Made by a program: the position numbers and the translations under genes. Under the pieces are notes generated by a model. It saw only the letters and a list, made by a program, of their open reading frames with translations, had not been told where the DNA came from and searched no databases. A DNA stretch of 64,000 nt from Symsagittifera roscoffensis (Eukaryota; Xenacoelomorpha; Acoela; Convolutidae), in NCBI RefSeq assembly GCF_963678635.1, contig NC_087064.1:83757847-83821846 (forward strand). Direction: 5' to 3'. Of the stretch, positions 41,060-52,029 are shown piece after piece (position 1 is the stretch's first letter; each line of letters opens with the position of its first letter).

Positions 41060-43130
41060 GAATCTGCAGCCTCAAAAGAAATGGAAACTGAAGCAAGCAG
41101 TCCAACTGCAGAAATCAACGTTAAAAGTTCACTCCCTTCACTTGGTCAGCTCTACGTTCTGCAATATTGAATCTGCAGCCTCAAAAGAAATGGAAACTGA
41201 AGCAAGCAGTCCAACTGCAGAAATCAACGTTAAAACTTCACTCACTTCACTTGGTCAGCTCTACGTTCTGCAATATTGAATCTGCAGCCTCAAAAGAAAT
41301 GGAAACTGAAGCAAGCAGTCCAATTGCAGAAATCAACGTTAAAAGTTCACTCCCTTCACTTGGTCAGCTCTACGTTCTGCAATATTGAATCTGCAGCCTC
41401 AAAAGAAATGGAAACTGAAGCAAGCAGTCCAACTGCAGAAATCAACGTTAAAAGTTCACTCCCTTCACTTGGTCAGCTCTACGTTCTGCAATATTGAATC
41501 TGCAGCCTCAAAAGAAATGGAAACTGGAGCAAGCAGTCCAACTGCAGAAATCAACGTTAAAACTTCACTCCCTTCACTTGGTCAGCTCTACGTTCTGCAA
41601 TATTGAATCTGCAGCCTCAAAAGAAATGGAAACTGAAGCAAGCAGTCCAACTGCAGAAATCAACGTTAAAAGTTCACTCCCTTCACTTGGTCAGCTCTAC
41701 GTTCTGCAATATTGAATCTGCAGCCTCAAAAGAAATGGAAACTGAAGCAAGCAGTCCAACTGCAGAAATCAACGTTAAAACTTCACTCACTTCACTTGGT
41801 CAGCTCTACGTTCTGCAATATTGAATCTCCAGCCTCAAAAGAAAGGGAAACTGAAGCAAGCAGTCCAATTGCAAAAATCAACGTTAAAAGTTCACTCCCT
41901 TCACTTGGTCAGCTCTACGTTCTGCAATATTGAATCTGCAGCCTCAAAAGAAATGGAAACTGAAGCAAGCAGTCCAACTGCAGAAATCAACGTTAAAACT
42001 TCACTCCCTTCACTTGGTCAGCTCTACGTTCTGCAATATTGAATCTGCAGCCTCAAAAGAAATGGAAACTGAAGCAAGCAGTCCAACTGCAGAAATTAAC
42101 GTTAAAACTTCACTCCCTTCACTTGGTCAGCTCTACGTTCTGCAATATTGAATCTGCAGCCTCAAAAGAAATGGAAACTGAAGCAAGCAGTCCAACTGCA
42201 GAAATCAACGTTAAAAGTTCACTCCCTTCACTTGGTCAGCTCTACGTTCTGCAATATTGAATCTGCAGCCTCAAAAGAAATGGAAACTGAAGCAAGCAGT
42301 CCAACTGCAGAAATCAACGTTAAAACTTCACTCACTTCACTTGGTCAGCTCTACGTTCTGCAATATTGAATCTCCAGCCTCAAAAGAAATGGAAACTGAA
42401 GCAAGCAGTCCAATTGCAGAAATCAACGTTAAAAGTTCACTCCCTTCACTTGGTCAGCTCTACGTTCTGCAATATTGAATCTGCAGCCTCAAAAGAAATG
42501 GAAACTGAAGCAAGCAGTCCAACTGCAGAAATAAACGTTAAAACTTCACTCCCTTCACTTGGTCAGCTCTACGTTCTGCAATATTGAATCTGCAGCCTCA
42601 AAAGAAATGGAAAATGAAGCAAGCAGTCCAACTGCAGAAATTAACGTTAAAACTTCACTCCCTTCACTTGGTCAGCTCTACGTTCTGCAATATTGAATCT
42701 GCAGCCTCAAAAGAAATGGAAACTGAAGCAAGCAGTCCAACTGCAGAAATCAACGTTAAAAGTTCACTCCCTTCACTTGGTCAGCTCTACGTTCTGCAAT
42801 ATTGAATCTGCAGCCTCAAAAGAAATGGAAACTGAAGCAAGCAGTCCAACTGCAGAAATCAACGTTAAAACTTCACTCACTTCACTTGGTCAGCTCTACG
42901 TTCTGCAATATTGAATCTCCAGCCTCAAAAGAAATGGAAACTGAAGCAAGCAGTCCAATTGCAGAAATCAACGTTAAAAGTTCACTCCCTTCACTTGGTC
43001 AGCTCTACGTTCTGCAATATTGAATCTGCAGCCTCAAAAGAAATGGAAACTGAGGCAAGCAGTCCAACTGCAGAAATCAACGTTAAAACTTCACTCCCTT
43101 CACTTGGTCAGCTCTATGTTCTGCAATATT
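41060..43130. repeat. Satellite B five-monomer higher-order repeat (545 bp)
   Basis: The variant aaaacttcactcacttcac, with cactcactt replacing cactccctt, occurs at about 41233, 41779, 42324 and 42869. The spacing is 545 bp, or five monomers. The monomers between follow nearly the same variant order each time, giving about four copies at the gene-side end of the array. Confidence 0.8.
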
Positions 43131-43470
43131 GAATCTGCAGCCTCAAAAGAAATGGAAAGTGAAGCAAGCAGTCCAACTGCAGAAATCAACGTTAAAATTT
43201 CACTCCCTTCACTTGGTCAGCTCTACGTTCTGCAATATTGAATCTGCAGCCTCAAAAGAAATGGAAAGTGAAGCAAGCAGTCCAACTGCAGAAATCAACG
43301 TTAAAATTTCACTCCCTTCACTTGGTCAGCTCTACGTTCTGCAATATTTGAAATTAAATATTTGACTCCCATGTTTTATGAAGTAAATTCTGAAACAACG
43401 CAAAATCAGAAAACAAATTTCAGTCAATTTTGATGCATAATTTACAGCTTGAAGCTAGTTTAATGCGTTT

Positions 43471-43667
43471 TTATGCTCCGTTTGAGTCGTGTAGATCTGC
43501 AAAAAATGCGGCAGCAGGGTCGAAACACTTGCGGATCGCTAGTATTTGTTGCTTGGTCGTCTGCTTGCTCCTCTGCTCCAGAATCTCAGAAGCAGCCAAC
43601 ACAGACACATCCCAGAATTTGAGGAGCTTATCGGCCCCACACGAGATCAACACATTGCCAGAGTAGT
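43471..43667 (-). CDS. WDR55: WDR55 exon 6 (last coding exon)
   Basis: Residues 335-399 and the TAA stop at 43471-43473. The acceptor is tttctatgcag. It encodes DYSGNVLISCGADKLLKFWD, then a charged helix and FDPAAAFFADL, matching the FFAGL near the human C-terminus. A candidate poly(A) signal ATTAAA (43459-43464 on the minus strand) is only 6 bp after the stop, so the true 3' end is uncertain. Confidence 0.9.
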
Positions 43668-46600
43668 CTGCATAGAAAATAAACATTATTACTAGAAATC
43701 AAATTACTTTTTCAATTACCACAAGTAAAGCCAGATGGGTCAAGACCTTTCGGGTTCATTCGATCGATATGTAAAAAAGAAGCAAAGCCGACATTCACGC
43801 AACATCCAATTCAAAAACATCGCCAATCGAAGATTGGAAAAGAGTAATGAACGCAAGTAAACATACAAAAAAAACATTGAATTTATTGAAAAAATCTCAA
43901 CTTTCGAATTTCAAAAAGAAAAATAAATGCCCTTTAAGCTCTTTGAATTTCTAGAACAACTTATGATTGAAGCTTTTTTGATAACATGAACCCAACTTGA
44001 CAAAACTGGATCAACAAGAAAAGTTATTATTCTGCTAGAAATCTAAAAATCAATTCCACTTTCAAAACTAGAAATCGTTCACGTTCTTTTTCGCGCCATT
44101 TCCACGTTAGTACTTGGAGAGTGCTACTTACGTCATTTTCAGCATATGAATTTCAATTGAAACTAAAAAAGTGCATTATAACTAAGTGCATCAGTATTTA
44201 AAAACTTTTCCTGAGAAAAAAAAAACAAAACAAAAATCAGCAAGACCCATATAAGAGTCTTCACTACGTTCATTACTCTAAAGAATTAAAACGCTTATTT
44301 TTCTGAGCAGCCCAAAACCAGCCACCAAAATTACTTGTTCAGAAAATCTACAATAAATTTTAAAGAAGATGAAAGTTTTGGAAACAAAATCGTGTAGGTT
44401 TGTCAACAAGAAAAAACTGAAGATAATGAGCCAAAAACAAACTATCTTATTTTGAAAATTCATACAGAAAGACCACTGACAGCGGTATCTTAACATTAGC
44501 TTGAACTTGGTAGAATCCTAAATAAAGTACATGCTATGCAAACTAATCCGACAGAAAAACAACAAAGTCAACTGCCAGTTGGAAAGGAGTAATGAATGCA
44601 AGGAAACTGAAAAAAAACCACGTGTTTTTTCATTTATCTTCAACTTATGAATTTCGAAGAAAAAAATAGTTAGCCTTGAAGCTCTTTGAATTTGTAGAAC
44701 AATTTACACTAATGTTTAAATTAAACCCACTTTGAGAAAACTGGATCAATCGATAAAACTTTTATTTCGCTGGGAAATCTGATAATTAATTTCCATTTTC
44801 AAAATTAGAAGTCGATCACGTTTTTCGTTACCTTTACACTTTCGCTGTTCGATAGTGGAGTTCGCCTTCTTTCAACAAACGAATTGAAGTCGACTTAAGA
44901 AGAAATCACCAGTCAATCCGCGAAAAATCAAAATTGAGCGTGAACAAATTTTAAGACTTTTTCCTGAAAAAATAAAACAAAAAAAACAGCAAGACCAATA
45001 TAAGAGTACTCACAACGTTCATTACTCTTAACCAGCGTCTAAAAATTGAACTTCGAAGCGGAAAATTAGCAAAAAGTACAGGTCCGGCTCAGACTCGATC
45101 TTCCACCCCTAGTCGTCTCAAATATGAGTGTTACCTCAGCGCCAAATGGAGAATCAAACACTGGATTTGAAATATCATTATGAAGCAGGTTGAAACACTT
45201 AACTAGACAACAGGGGCGAATTCTGCGAGTTTTTTAACAGGAAAAACAGTCTTAGCAAAGGTATTGCCCTTGCGGTTGCAATACTCTTGCTGGATCAAGT
45301 TAAGATCCTCCCCCAACAACCCCCCCCCCCGCCCCCAAATCGGTTTAGGGGGGAGGATGTCAACTTGGTTCTGAGTTCGAATTTTCAGCCAATCAGAATA
45401 GAGCACTTTACATGCAGAGCTTATCAAAATTAATTTAAATTCAACGCTGGGCTGGAGTATTTTAACTTAACAGAGGTCTATTTGGGGGGGGGGGATGTTA
45501 ACTTGATCCCCCTTGCTAATCTAATCGCGTTTGGATGTTTTTTTTGGTACGTTTTTTTGCAAAATGCACGGTGATAGGAACCTTCTTGTATCCATAGCAA
45601 CCGGCAATTCTAGTTAAATGCGCAACATCAGGTTCCGCGCGAATTATGGTCAGAAGACGTCGAGTGATATAACATGTTAAAGCCCTTTGAGTCGCCATTC
45701 CGTCGAGATAAACGAAGATCCTAAATTCTTTTGGTATCGAGAAAATCGTTTAAAATTTTTGCTTCTTAGTGAATTAAGGGTGAAGACCCACTCTTCACTT
45801 CGACATTCTTCATTATTTTCTATTTCAAACAGACTAAAAACTGTTTTATACGTTTATCAAGCTCATGTAACAAGTCCTTGAAGCTTTTGATAGCTCCATT
45901 TCTGCGCTGAAGACGTTTGCAAAATCTGAAAACTTCCGAAAGCTTGAAAAAAAAAGAGTTTTCTTCATTTACACCCCATTTTTCAATTAATTTTCTGAAT
46001 ATAACGAACTTTCTATGCTGTCTCTACAACAATCAGCTACTCTTGTTCAAAGGTGAGTTTTTCTGTACCAATATGGCTGGATGCATTTATATTCAATGTG
46101 AAAGCACGGTCAGAAATTCTTTTTGAATCGCAACCCATTTATGATTGAAATTGCTCAAACGATGCCTCATATCGATTTTTGCAGGAGCAATTCAATGACA
46201 GGAAGTTGTCATTTGCATGGTTTGCAATTCTGTCTAAATCTCACCTAAGTCGAAGCACTCAGTGGCGAGACGGTGGCACCCCACTTTGGTCAGTCGCCTG
46301 TTCGGAAAGAGACTGTAGGCGAATATGTGCCCGTTGTCGTCACTTACTGCATACACATTGTCACCAATCGCCCGCATCTTGTCCAAATTGAGGTCTGCTC
46401 GTCCGTTCGGCATCTGGTCGAAGATCGGAAGGCTATGACACATTTCAAAAATAAACAGTTCATTTTGCCATAAACATTTCAGTTATACCTTTCATTAAAC
46501 AACTCTTGAATCTTGATAAATTGTTGTGAAAGCTGAATATTGGTCCCATTCAAGCTTGCGCATAAATTAGACATAAGTAAAGGTGCATGTCACTAAATTG

Positions 46601-49600
46601 CTGGCTTACAAAAAATATCGTAATTTGTGATTTAGTAAAGGGTTCAGTCATCTCATTATCTGGATGGCATAACCTTGAAAAAAAATTGAGATCAATGGAG
46701 TCTCATTTAACATTTTTGATGTACTGAACACGTTTTTGGTTTCAAAAACACGAACGACGTGACACTTAAAAACTAGATCAAGTAATAGTAAATGCAAATT
46801 ACTAGCAATATCGGTGACCTTGCGAATCTTATTGCACCCGAAACCGTTCACTTTTAACTTCTCACAAAAATAGCTAACAAAATATGCATAGCCAACAGAG
46901 AAAAAGTAAAAAAACGAACTTTCGAATTTCAGAGAATACCAAGAAAAAAATTATGGCCTTAAAGCTCTTTGAATTTCGAGAACAAATAAAGATCGACATC
47001 TGATAAAGTTAACCTTATTTGAAAAAACTGGATCCATTGGTAATTTTTCATTCCTCTGGGATTTCTGAAGATTAAAACCGAATTTTGAAGAAATCATTTT
47101 TGTTGTTCGTACCCTTTTACTGTCCCTTTTTTAACTAAGGAAATGAACTGACCTTAAAGGAAACCGAAAATCGAGGCGCGAAAAATCAAATTTGAGCGAG
47201 ACCGAATTTTAAGACTTTTCCCTGAAAAACAAACAAAAAAATCATCACGACCTATATACAATAGTCGTAACTACGCTCATTGAGTTTTAATAAAAATCAA
47301 TGCGCTAGTTTCTTGTTTAGGGGTCTAACTTGTTTCAGGTGCGCTAAATTATCAAAATTGGCATGCGTTTACACAGAGGCCCAGCGGAGCTTCGCACCAC
47401 TTGCAATACAACAATTATAGGATGAAAGCAAAATGAAGCTCAAAATTACAGAACTTCGAGTAAGGTTACAACTGACGCATGAAGTGAAAACGAAACAAAA
47501 TTATACAGAGTCGAAGCAGAGCTTCGCACCAATTGCGATGGAAAAAATGTATGTCTAGAAAAAATTTTAAAAGTCACATTGGAAAATCAAACAAACAACA
47601 AAATCAGTTTGACTTCAACTAACGTTTTAAGCCAGCCAGCTATTGCTGGAAATTTAAAGGAAAAAATCGTAAGCAAGCCGACTGAAATAAAGCCGACAGC
47701 CGATTAGATGAAACTCCGCCAAAAACGACAAAAAAATCATCAAAAAACCAAATTTGAAAAATTGCATGTAGCACCTACATTGGATCTTAGATAGCTATAA
47801 AAAAATAGCGTGTGCAAAGTGGACTTCATAATTTGAAAACTAAACCGACAGAGCTTAAGTCGACAACCATGAAGCCGAAAAAACAATGGCAGAAAAATAG
47901 TATCGAAACTCTATAATTACACACACAATGATTTGAGTTCTAAATATAGCATATATCAGTAGTATCTAGTAACCACCCGGTAGTTGAATTTGAATTTTTA
48001 TTAAATTGAGCATGCCACCTACATAGCAGCGTCATAAGTGATAAAACTGATTTTGTTAAACTAGTTGTTAACCCGAAAAAAATCTATACTCCGATTTGAT
48101 AACACTTGCTAATCGCAAACGTAAAAACTAAGTCAGAAATCGAACGGAAATTTACGCAGAGATATAAAGAGTTTACCACTAACCCACAGTTTCTGATAGC
48201 AATGTTTGAAACATAACCAGCAGAATTGAGTTAAAAGAGCTTCGCTTAACAAAAACAATCAGTCCGAAAGGCAGGGAAATAATAGAAACGGCCTAGCCTG
48301 ATAGCTTTTCAGAAATCCCATGCAAATTGCAGAAACCACAATTAATTATCATGAAAATTATCATTACCTGCCAAGGAAACTCAAAAAAATTACTTTGAAG
48401 AAAAGTTTGGAAAGATGTCAATTTGGAAGAAAAATGCAAGGATTTTTTATGAGTGATTATTTATTCACAGAGAGGCGAAGTTGCAACTTCGCAAACACGA
48501 GCAAGCAAGCGGCAAAAATGTAGGCTTTAAAATGCAAAAATTAAACATGTAAAAATTTGGTTTTATTAAAGTAAAGCCAAGCACACTTACTTTGCATGTA
48601 ATAAATGAGAGTATATAAAACTAAATTGCGTATAAATTATGCATTTCGAAAATCTCGCGAAGCATATTGTGTTAGATAATTAATTATTATACTGTTGTAT
48701 AGAACAAATAGCTTTTTTTGGTTCAATTGACATATTCAGAAAGCATCAACTGAGTTAACTTCTTAATAATCTAATGTCAAAGCAAAGGTAAATATACTGC
48801 TAAGGCAACCTTCAAACTCAAAAAGACCACCAAATTAGCCCTTTTAGTTGCGACTCAGGTTGGAAAAAAATTTGCATCGTGTTATCAACCACACTACACT
48901 ACGCCCGAGTAATTTAACTAGTAAAACTAACCAAATAGAGAAAACTGAGTCAATGGCTTGTTTTTTATTCCAGTAGGAAATCAAAAAAATGAAATCTACT
49001 TTTGAACTTGAAAGTCATTCTTTTTTTGAGAGCCTTATCGAAATCATTTTTAGTCAAAAGAAATCAAAAATAATACCTAAATCATAAATTTGGAAGTGGT
49101 CAATTTGTAAAACTTTTTAAAGAAAACAACCATGCGACTTAAATAATTTCCTATATTGAAACTTAGAAAGTTGTACGTAAAAAACTGAAAATAAATTGTC
49201 GAAGTTTAGATGTCTAGCGAAAACACAAAATCACGAGACAGTTTAGAAGACCAGTATTTTGTCAGCAGGCAGTGAATAACCTCTGTAAAATAAAAGTCTC
49301 GATTAGTTTGAGGTAAAATCAGATCTCGGCAGGTCTCGGCTTCGCTTCGGCTTTTTCTCGACATGATTCTTTAGTGTTTTTTTTTATCTCGCCTCAGTTT
49401 TTAACTTATTCTGTCAAAAACTATTGCGTTTCAAGTTAATTACTTTTTTACTTTCTGAGAGTGAAAAATTGGTTTCGTCAAAGTGAGCAATTTAGGTTGA
49501 ATAATTTGGTTCAAATTTGTTGACCGAAACGAATATAGCTAACACTTTGGTACTGTTTATAGTCAGGCGCGTATTGTAAGTAGCCGTTTTAATAGAAATG

Positions 49601-51768
49601 GGTTGAAATGAGTGGCTGTTACCTCTCAGTGTGTACCCCGTAGTATCCCTTCTGGTATATCTGGACGTGACCATCGGACAAGCCACACACCACTTTGCTC
49701 TCCTGTTCGCCCATCACCAACACACTCCGCATCTCCCCATTACTACTGGGCTGACTGAACAAAACCAAACACAGACATGAACAGATGGTAAGGGCAAGAT
49801 ACAGAACAGAGTAGTTCAACAACATTCTAGCTATCAAACACTGCGCATGCGCATCGTCACTCGTCAATTGTTAATAGATTAAACAAGTTAGATTAAACAA
49901 TTTGAAGTAGGGTAAAAGTAACAAGCATAGCCCGTTACTCTTCGAGAAGCACAGATAGTTCCGACTACACTGATTGAAGAAAAAATCAAAATAAAAGAAA
50001 AAAATTTGTTTATTTTTTTCAAAAGGGCGGTTGAATTAGCCGAAAAATGCACAAGTGTTAGTTAATAGCCAATATAAAGTTTTAAAAAACTACGTCAACT
50101 TGGGCGTGATCCTCCAATCAAAAATTTTGTCAGCGTTTATTTAATTTGGTCTAAGAAGCGCTACGATTCCGACGAGTTTTTCTCGGCACAGAACTTCTGC
50201 AATTTTTTTTGAAATCAAATTCACAACCAATAGGGCTTTGATATGGTTCTCCTTTTAACCCCCTACTAGTTTTCCTTGAGGTAGTCGAAATTGGAGGCAC
50301 TCTTTGAAAGCGGTCGAACAAAAATCAGTTAACCAAAAAAAAAAAATTCAAAAGCTCATTTGCCATCTTTCATTTTTTGGCGGAAGATATCTGCTTCCAG
50401 TAATAATGCATGTCAGCTCAATGGTTTGCGATTGGATGTACAAGTTATTTTCAGGCTGTTTTTGACAGCTATATCTACACGAAAAATAAAAATTGAAAAG
50501 TTTTACGCCAAAATTGTGATAAGGGTTAGCCTTAAAAACTCGTTCACTTATACCTTATGCTTATGACCACTGGCGGCAGCAAAAAAGATTATGAAATTAT
50601 GGAGAAATACACCTTTGCATTTTGTACTGTGTCCTCCTGAAGTCTATGGTGGACATTGTGGAGTCGGTGGAGGAGGCGAACAGGAGTCTCCTGGCTGAGT
50701 CTCCAGAGAAGTCAGTCATTTCTCCCTCGTGCTCGTAGAACTTGAACACCCTCCTCCTCTTTCCACTGTTCCCCATGCGAACATCAAACGCCTCAAATGT
50801 TAAAAAAAATTATCATGCACGGGTAAAAGAAGAACGGACGGATCTATCACTTTTAAGCTCTCTTCAACTGATGAAAAAAATTGGCACACTCTTAAAGTAA
50901 TTTTGGTGCGTTTAACCCCAAAACAAACTATCATGCAGGGAGCGCAAAAAACGCGGTGTAATAGCCCCAAAAGTTCCATTTTTTAAAATCAAAATGAAAA
51001 CTAGTTGACAAAAAAGGCCATTCAAAATTCGCAAGGAGTTTTTTAGGGAGCCTGCTACCTTAATTCTCCCTCTCGTATCTCCCGTAACTACACAGCTATC
51101 GTTGTACCAACACACGGCACTTATGGAACTGCCATGCGCCTTGGAGATCCTCACAACTGGCTTCAAACCAGTCTCAATATCTGACAGCACTATCGACCTC
51201 CCGTCACCCCCTGAGACCAGTTGAGTACTGCTTGCATTTGAGTCCAGGTAGAAAAAGGAATTGTGCGCCTTCTCAACACACTTCAGTGACACTTGGGGTA
51301 ATTGAGATTTGTTTGGATCTTGAGACTTAGAGCTGCTTTCAACATACGAGTCGTAATGTAACACAGAAATCACACCCTAAAACAAGTTTTTGTTTCACAT
51401 TTAGATTAAAGGGAAATTCCGAGTTTTATACGAGTTGTCTCTTTTTGCGAGCTGTCTTTTTCGTGAGATTTTGCGAGTTGTGTTGTTTTGCGAGTGGTCT
51501 TTTGAAATCAGACCACCTCCGGCCTCACATGGAACTTACGTGAATGAACTTACGGTGAGTGAAAAACTAATTAGCTACTTACTTTGTGATCTGCAACAAC
51601 CACATGAGGTGATGTGGGCAAACACACACAGTGACAAGGGTGTCTTTTCAGCTTAAAGGCCAGTGGTAGTTTGTGGTCACATTCTTTTTTCCTTTCAATC
51701 ACACCTTTTTCTTCTTTGTCCCAGTCGGGCGCATTCTCCTCAAACTCACTGGAATCACTAGCGGACAT
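43471..51768 (-). CDS. WDR55: WD repeat-containing protein 55 (six exons)
   Basis: Six exons join to a 1200-nt frame encoding 399 aa; human WDR55 is 383 aa. Exons: 51583-51768, 51059-51376, 50613-50791, 49623-49754, 46245-46432 and 43471-43667, all with GT-AG junctions and compatible phases. WDR55 is a nucleolar WD40 beta-propeller protein needed for ribosomal RNA processing. An acidic N-terminus (about residues 1-25) precedes WD repeats along the chain. Family-like segments, aligned from memory, are SKAHGSSISAV (exon 2), EHEGEMTDF (exon 3), KVVCGLSDGHVQIY (exon 4), SLFPNRRL (exon 5) and ADKLLKFWD followed by a basic tail and FFADL (exon 6). The start is the first ATG, in frame with an MSASDSSEFEENAPDW N-terminus. 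Introns 1-3 are 206, 267 and 858 bp; introns 4 and 5 are 3190 and 2577 bp and are filled with repeats. The stop lies 122 bp from satellite B. Confidence 0.9.
43750..44280 (+). mobile_element. Repeat family B, copy 2 (WDR55 intron 5)
   Basis: It contains the ordered family motifs ttggaaaagagtaatgaacg, taagctctttgaatttct, aacttatgat and cgttcacgttc, and ends aagacccatataagag followed by cttcactacgttcattactc. No coding capacity was seen. Confidence 0.65.
44530..45035 (+). mobile_element. Repeat family B, copy 3 (WDR55 intron 5)
   Basis: Most complete copy: agttggaaaggagtaatgaa, aagctctttgaatttgtag, cgatcacgtttttcgttacc, gatagtggagttcgcc, and the end aagaccaatataagagtact then cacaacgttcattactct. 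Confidence 0.7.
45292..45511. mobile_element. C/G-rich inverted-repeat element (MITE-like)
   Basis: The left end ggatcaagttaagatcctcc (45292 onward) is inverted at the right end, where a G run is followed by atgttaacttgatcc (45484-45508). A third, internal copy at 45349-45367 forms a 19-bp hairpin with 45296-45314, with two mismatches. Runs of 11 C (45320-45330) and 11 G (45484-45494) lie inside. The six bases cttgct flank both sides (45286-45291 and 45512-45517), compatible with a target-site duplication. It lies in WDR55 intron 5. The superfamily is not recognised. Confidence 0.65.
46245..46432 (-). CDS. WDR55: WDR55 exon 5
   Basis: Residues 272-335. The acceptor is gtgtcatag; the donor is TTAG followed by gtgaga, phase 1. 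It encodes the blade NVYAVSDDNGHIFAYSLFPN, where human WDR55 has the equivalent LPNRVVG stretch. It is separated from exon 4 by a 3.2-kb repeat-rich intron. Confidence 0.88.
46875..47285 (+). mobile_element. Repeat family B, copy 4 (WDR55 intron 4)
   Basis: It contains gcatagccaacag, ggccttaaagctctttgaat, ttcgagaacaa and the terminal segment tcatcacgacctatatac. The terminal segment shares a 21-bp exact block with 63339-63354 and flanking bases next to a probable HEATR1 exon. Confidence 0.65.
47370..47550. repeat. Repeat family C fragments
   Basis: Two short fragments share gagcttcgcacca followed by ttgc (about 47390-47410 and 47524-47540), both preceded by acagag. They resemble the start of the 20805 and 63400 copies. 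Confidence 0.5.
47551..49622. other. WDR55 intron 4, remaining part
   Basis: AT-rich intron DNA with no supported exon. It includes a family C fragment at 48465-48530 (cagagaggcgaagttgcaac) and a fragment at 48840-48900 (gttgcgactcaggttgg) that resembles the 5' flank of the tRNA-derived SINE and repeat D. A short gtctcggcttcgcttcggc patch lies near 49330. Nothing else is recognisable. Confidence 0.6.
49623..49754 (-). CDS. WDR55: WDR55 exon 4
   Basis: Residues 228-272. The acceptor is ttttgttcag; the donor is GAGAG followed by gtaaca, giving phase 2 on both sides. It encodes the blade VCGLSDGHVQIYQKGYYG, which aligns with the WGKKVACGSSEG region of human WDR55. Confidence 0.88.
49755..50612. 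other. WDR55 intron 3
   Basis: 858 bp of AT-rich intron with no recognisable element. It begins gtgtat and ends ttgttcag on the minus strand. Confidence 0.7.
50613..50791 (-). CDS. WDR55: WDR55 exon 3
   Basis: Residues 169-228. It was found by translating the minus strand between the neighbouring exons. The acceptor is aacatttgag; the donor is CAAAG followed by gtgtat. It begins AFDVRMGN, completing the preceding WD repeat, and continues with FYEHEGEMTDF and LLFASSTDSTMSTID, the expected next blade. Confidence 0.87.
51059..51376 (-). CDS. WDR55: WDR55 exon 2
   Basis: Residues 63-168, phase 0 at both ends. The acceptor is a T-rich tract ending ttttag; the donor is AAG followed by gtagca. It encodes GVISVLHYDS, a Ser-rich loop, LVSGGDGRSIVLSDIETG and VVTGDTRGRIK, matching consecutive WD repeats of the family. 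Confidence 0.9.
51583..51768 (-). CDS. WDR55: WDR55 exon 1
   Basis: Residues 1-62, phase 0 at the end. The acidic N-terminus leads into the first propeller strand (HVVVADHK). The donor is AAA followed by gtaagt, a strong consensus site. The ATG is at 51766-51768; no TATA box is evident upstream. Confidence 0.88.
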
Positions 51769-52029
51769 TTTACACTGAAACTGGGCCCTGCGTCAATTTC
51801 ACTTATGCAATGAAGCTATGTTCAGAGACCTAATGTGAACTAACCTAAATGAGCATCAGCACTTCATGCTACTTCCGACAGTCAAATCGTTCAGCACAGC
51901 GACCTCGCAGTAATTAATTCGTCAAGCAAGTTTTACAGAGTGAATCTACTGCATAGTTTGCTCACAATAACAGAAATGAGCAATAATTGAACAATGGTGA
52001 GTATGAGGACCTTTTTTAACATTCGGCCA
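51769..52029. other. WDR55 upstream region
   Basis: About 260 bp upstream of the WDR55 start codon, probably holding the 5' UTR and promoter. No TATA box or other named element could be assigned. Confidence 0.4.

Larger units (their letters stand above)
22969..43348. repeat. Satellite B: 109-bp tandem array, about 187 copies
   Basis: A 20.38-kb array of 109-bp monomers. Each monomer begins aatctgcagcctcaaaagaa, has caactgcagaaatcaacg near the middle and ends gttctgcaatattg. Most copies differ at only a few recurring positions: ctgcagcc/ctccagcc, gaaact/gaaagt, aaagttcac/aaatttcac/aaacttcac and ctgcaata/ctggaata. Rare monomers are 1 bp shorter or 1-2 bp longer (near 24436, 28110, 31490, 35085 and 38950), and 39423-39531 is degenerate. 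Because 109 is 3n+1, the reading frame shifts at each monomer. The repeated 73-codon frames start at TTG and end at TGA, so protein coding is unlikely. The left edge abuts unrelated DNA; the right edge is abrupt at ctgcaatatttgaaatt. Confidence 0.98.

Noticed and set aside
1-43348. CRISPR-like array
   Set aside because: The repeats are directly adjacent without unique spacers, unit lengths are too uniform throughout, no cas genes are present, and the surroundings are eukaryotic.
1-43348. Common origin of satellites A and B, based on shared ctgcag near the start of both monomers
   Set aside because: Similarity is limited to about 8 bases; the rest of the monomers does not align by eye.
22864-43365. 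About 185 overlapping 73-codon frames in satellite B
   Set aside because: They start at TTG, not ATG, shift frame each 109 bp and all derive from the same monomer. No promoter, splice or family evidence supports them.
43430-43666. 78-codon plus-strand frame with a signal-peptide-like segment
   Set aside because: It is antisense to WDR55 exon 6, whose WD-repeat match and splice site are clear.
45203-45427. 74-codon minus-strand frame with a glycine run
   Set aside because: The glycine run comes from the C-tract of the inverted-repeat element, and the frame lies within WDR55 intron 5.
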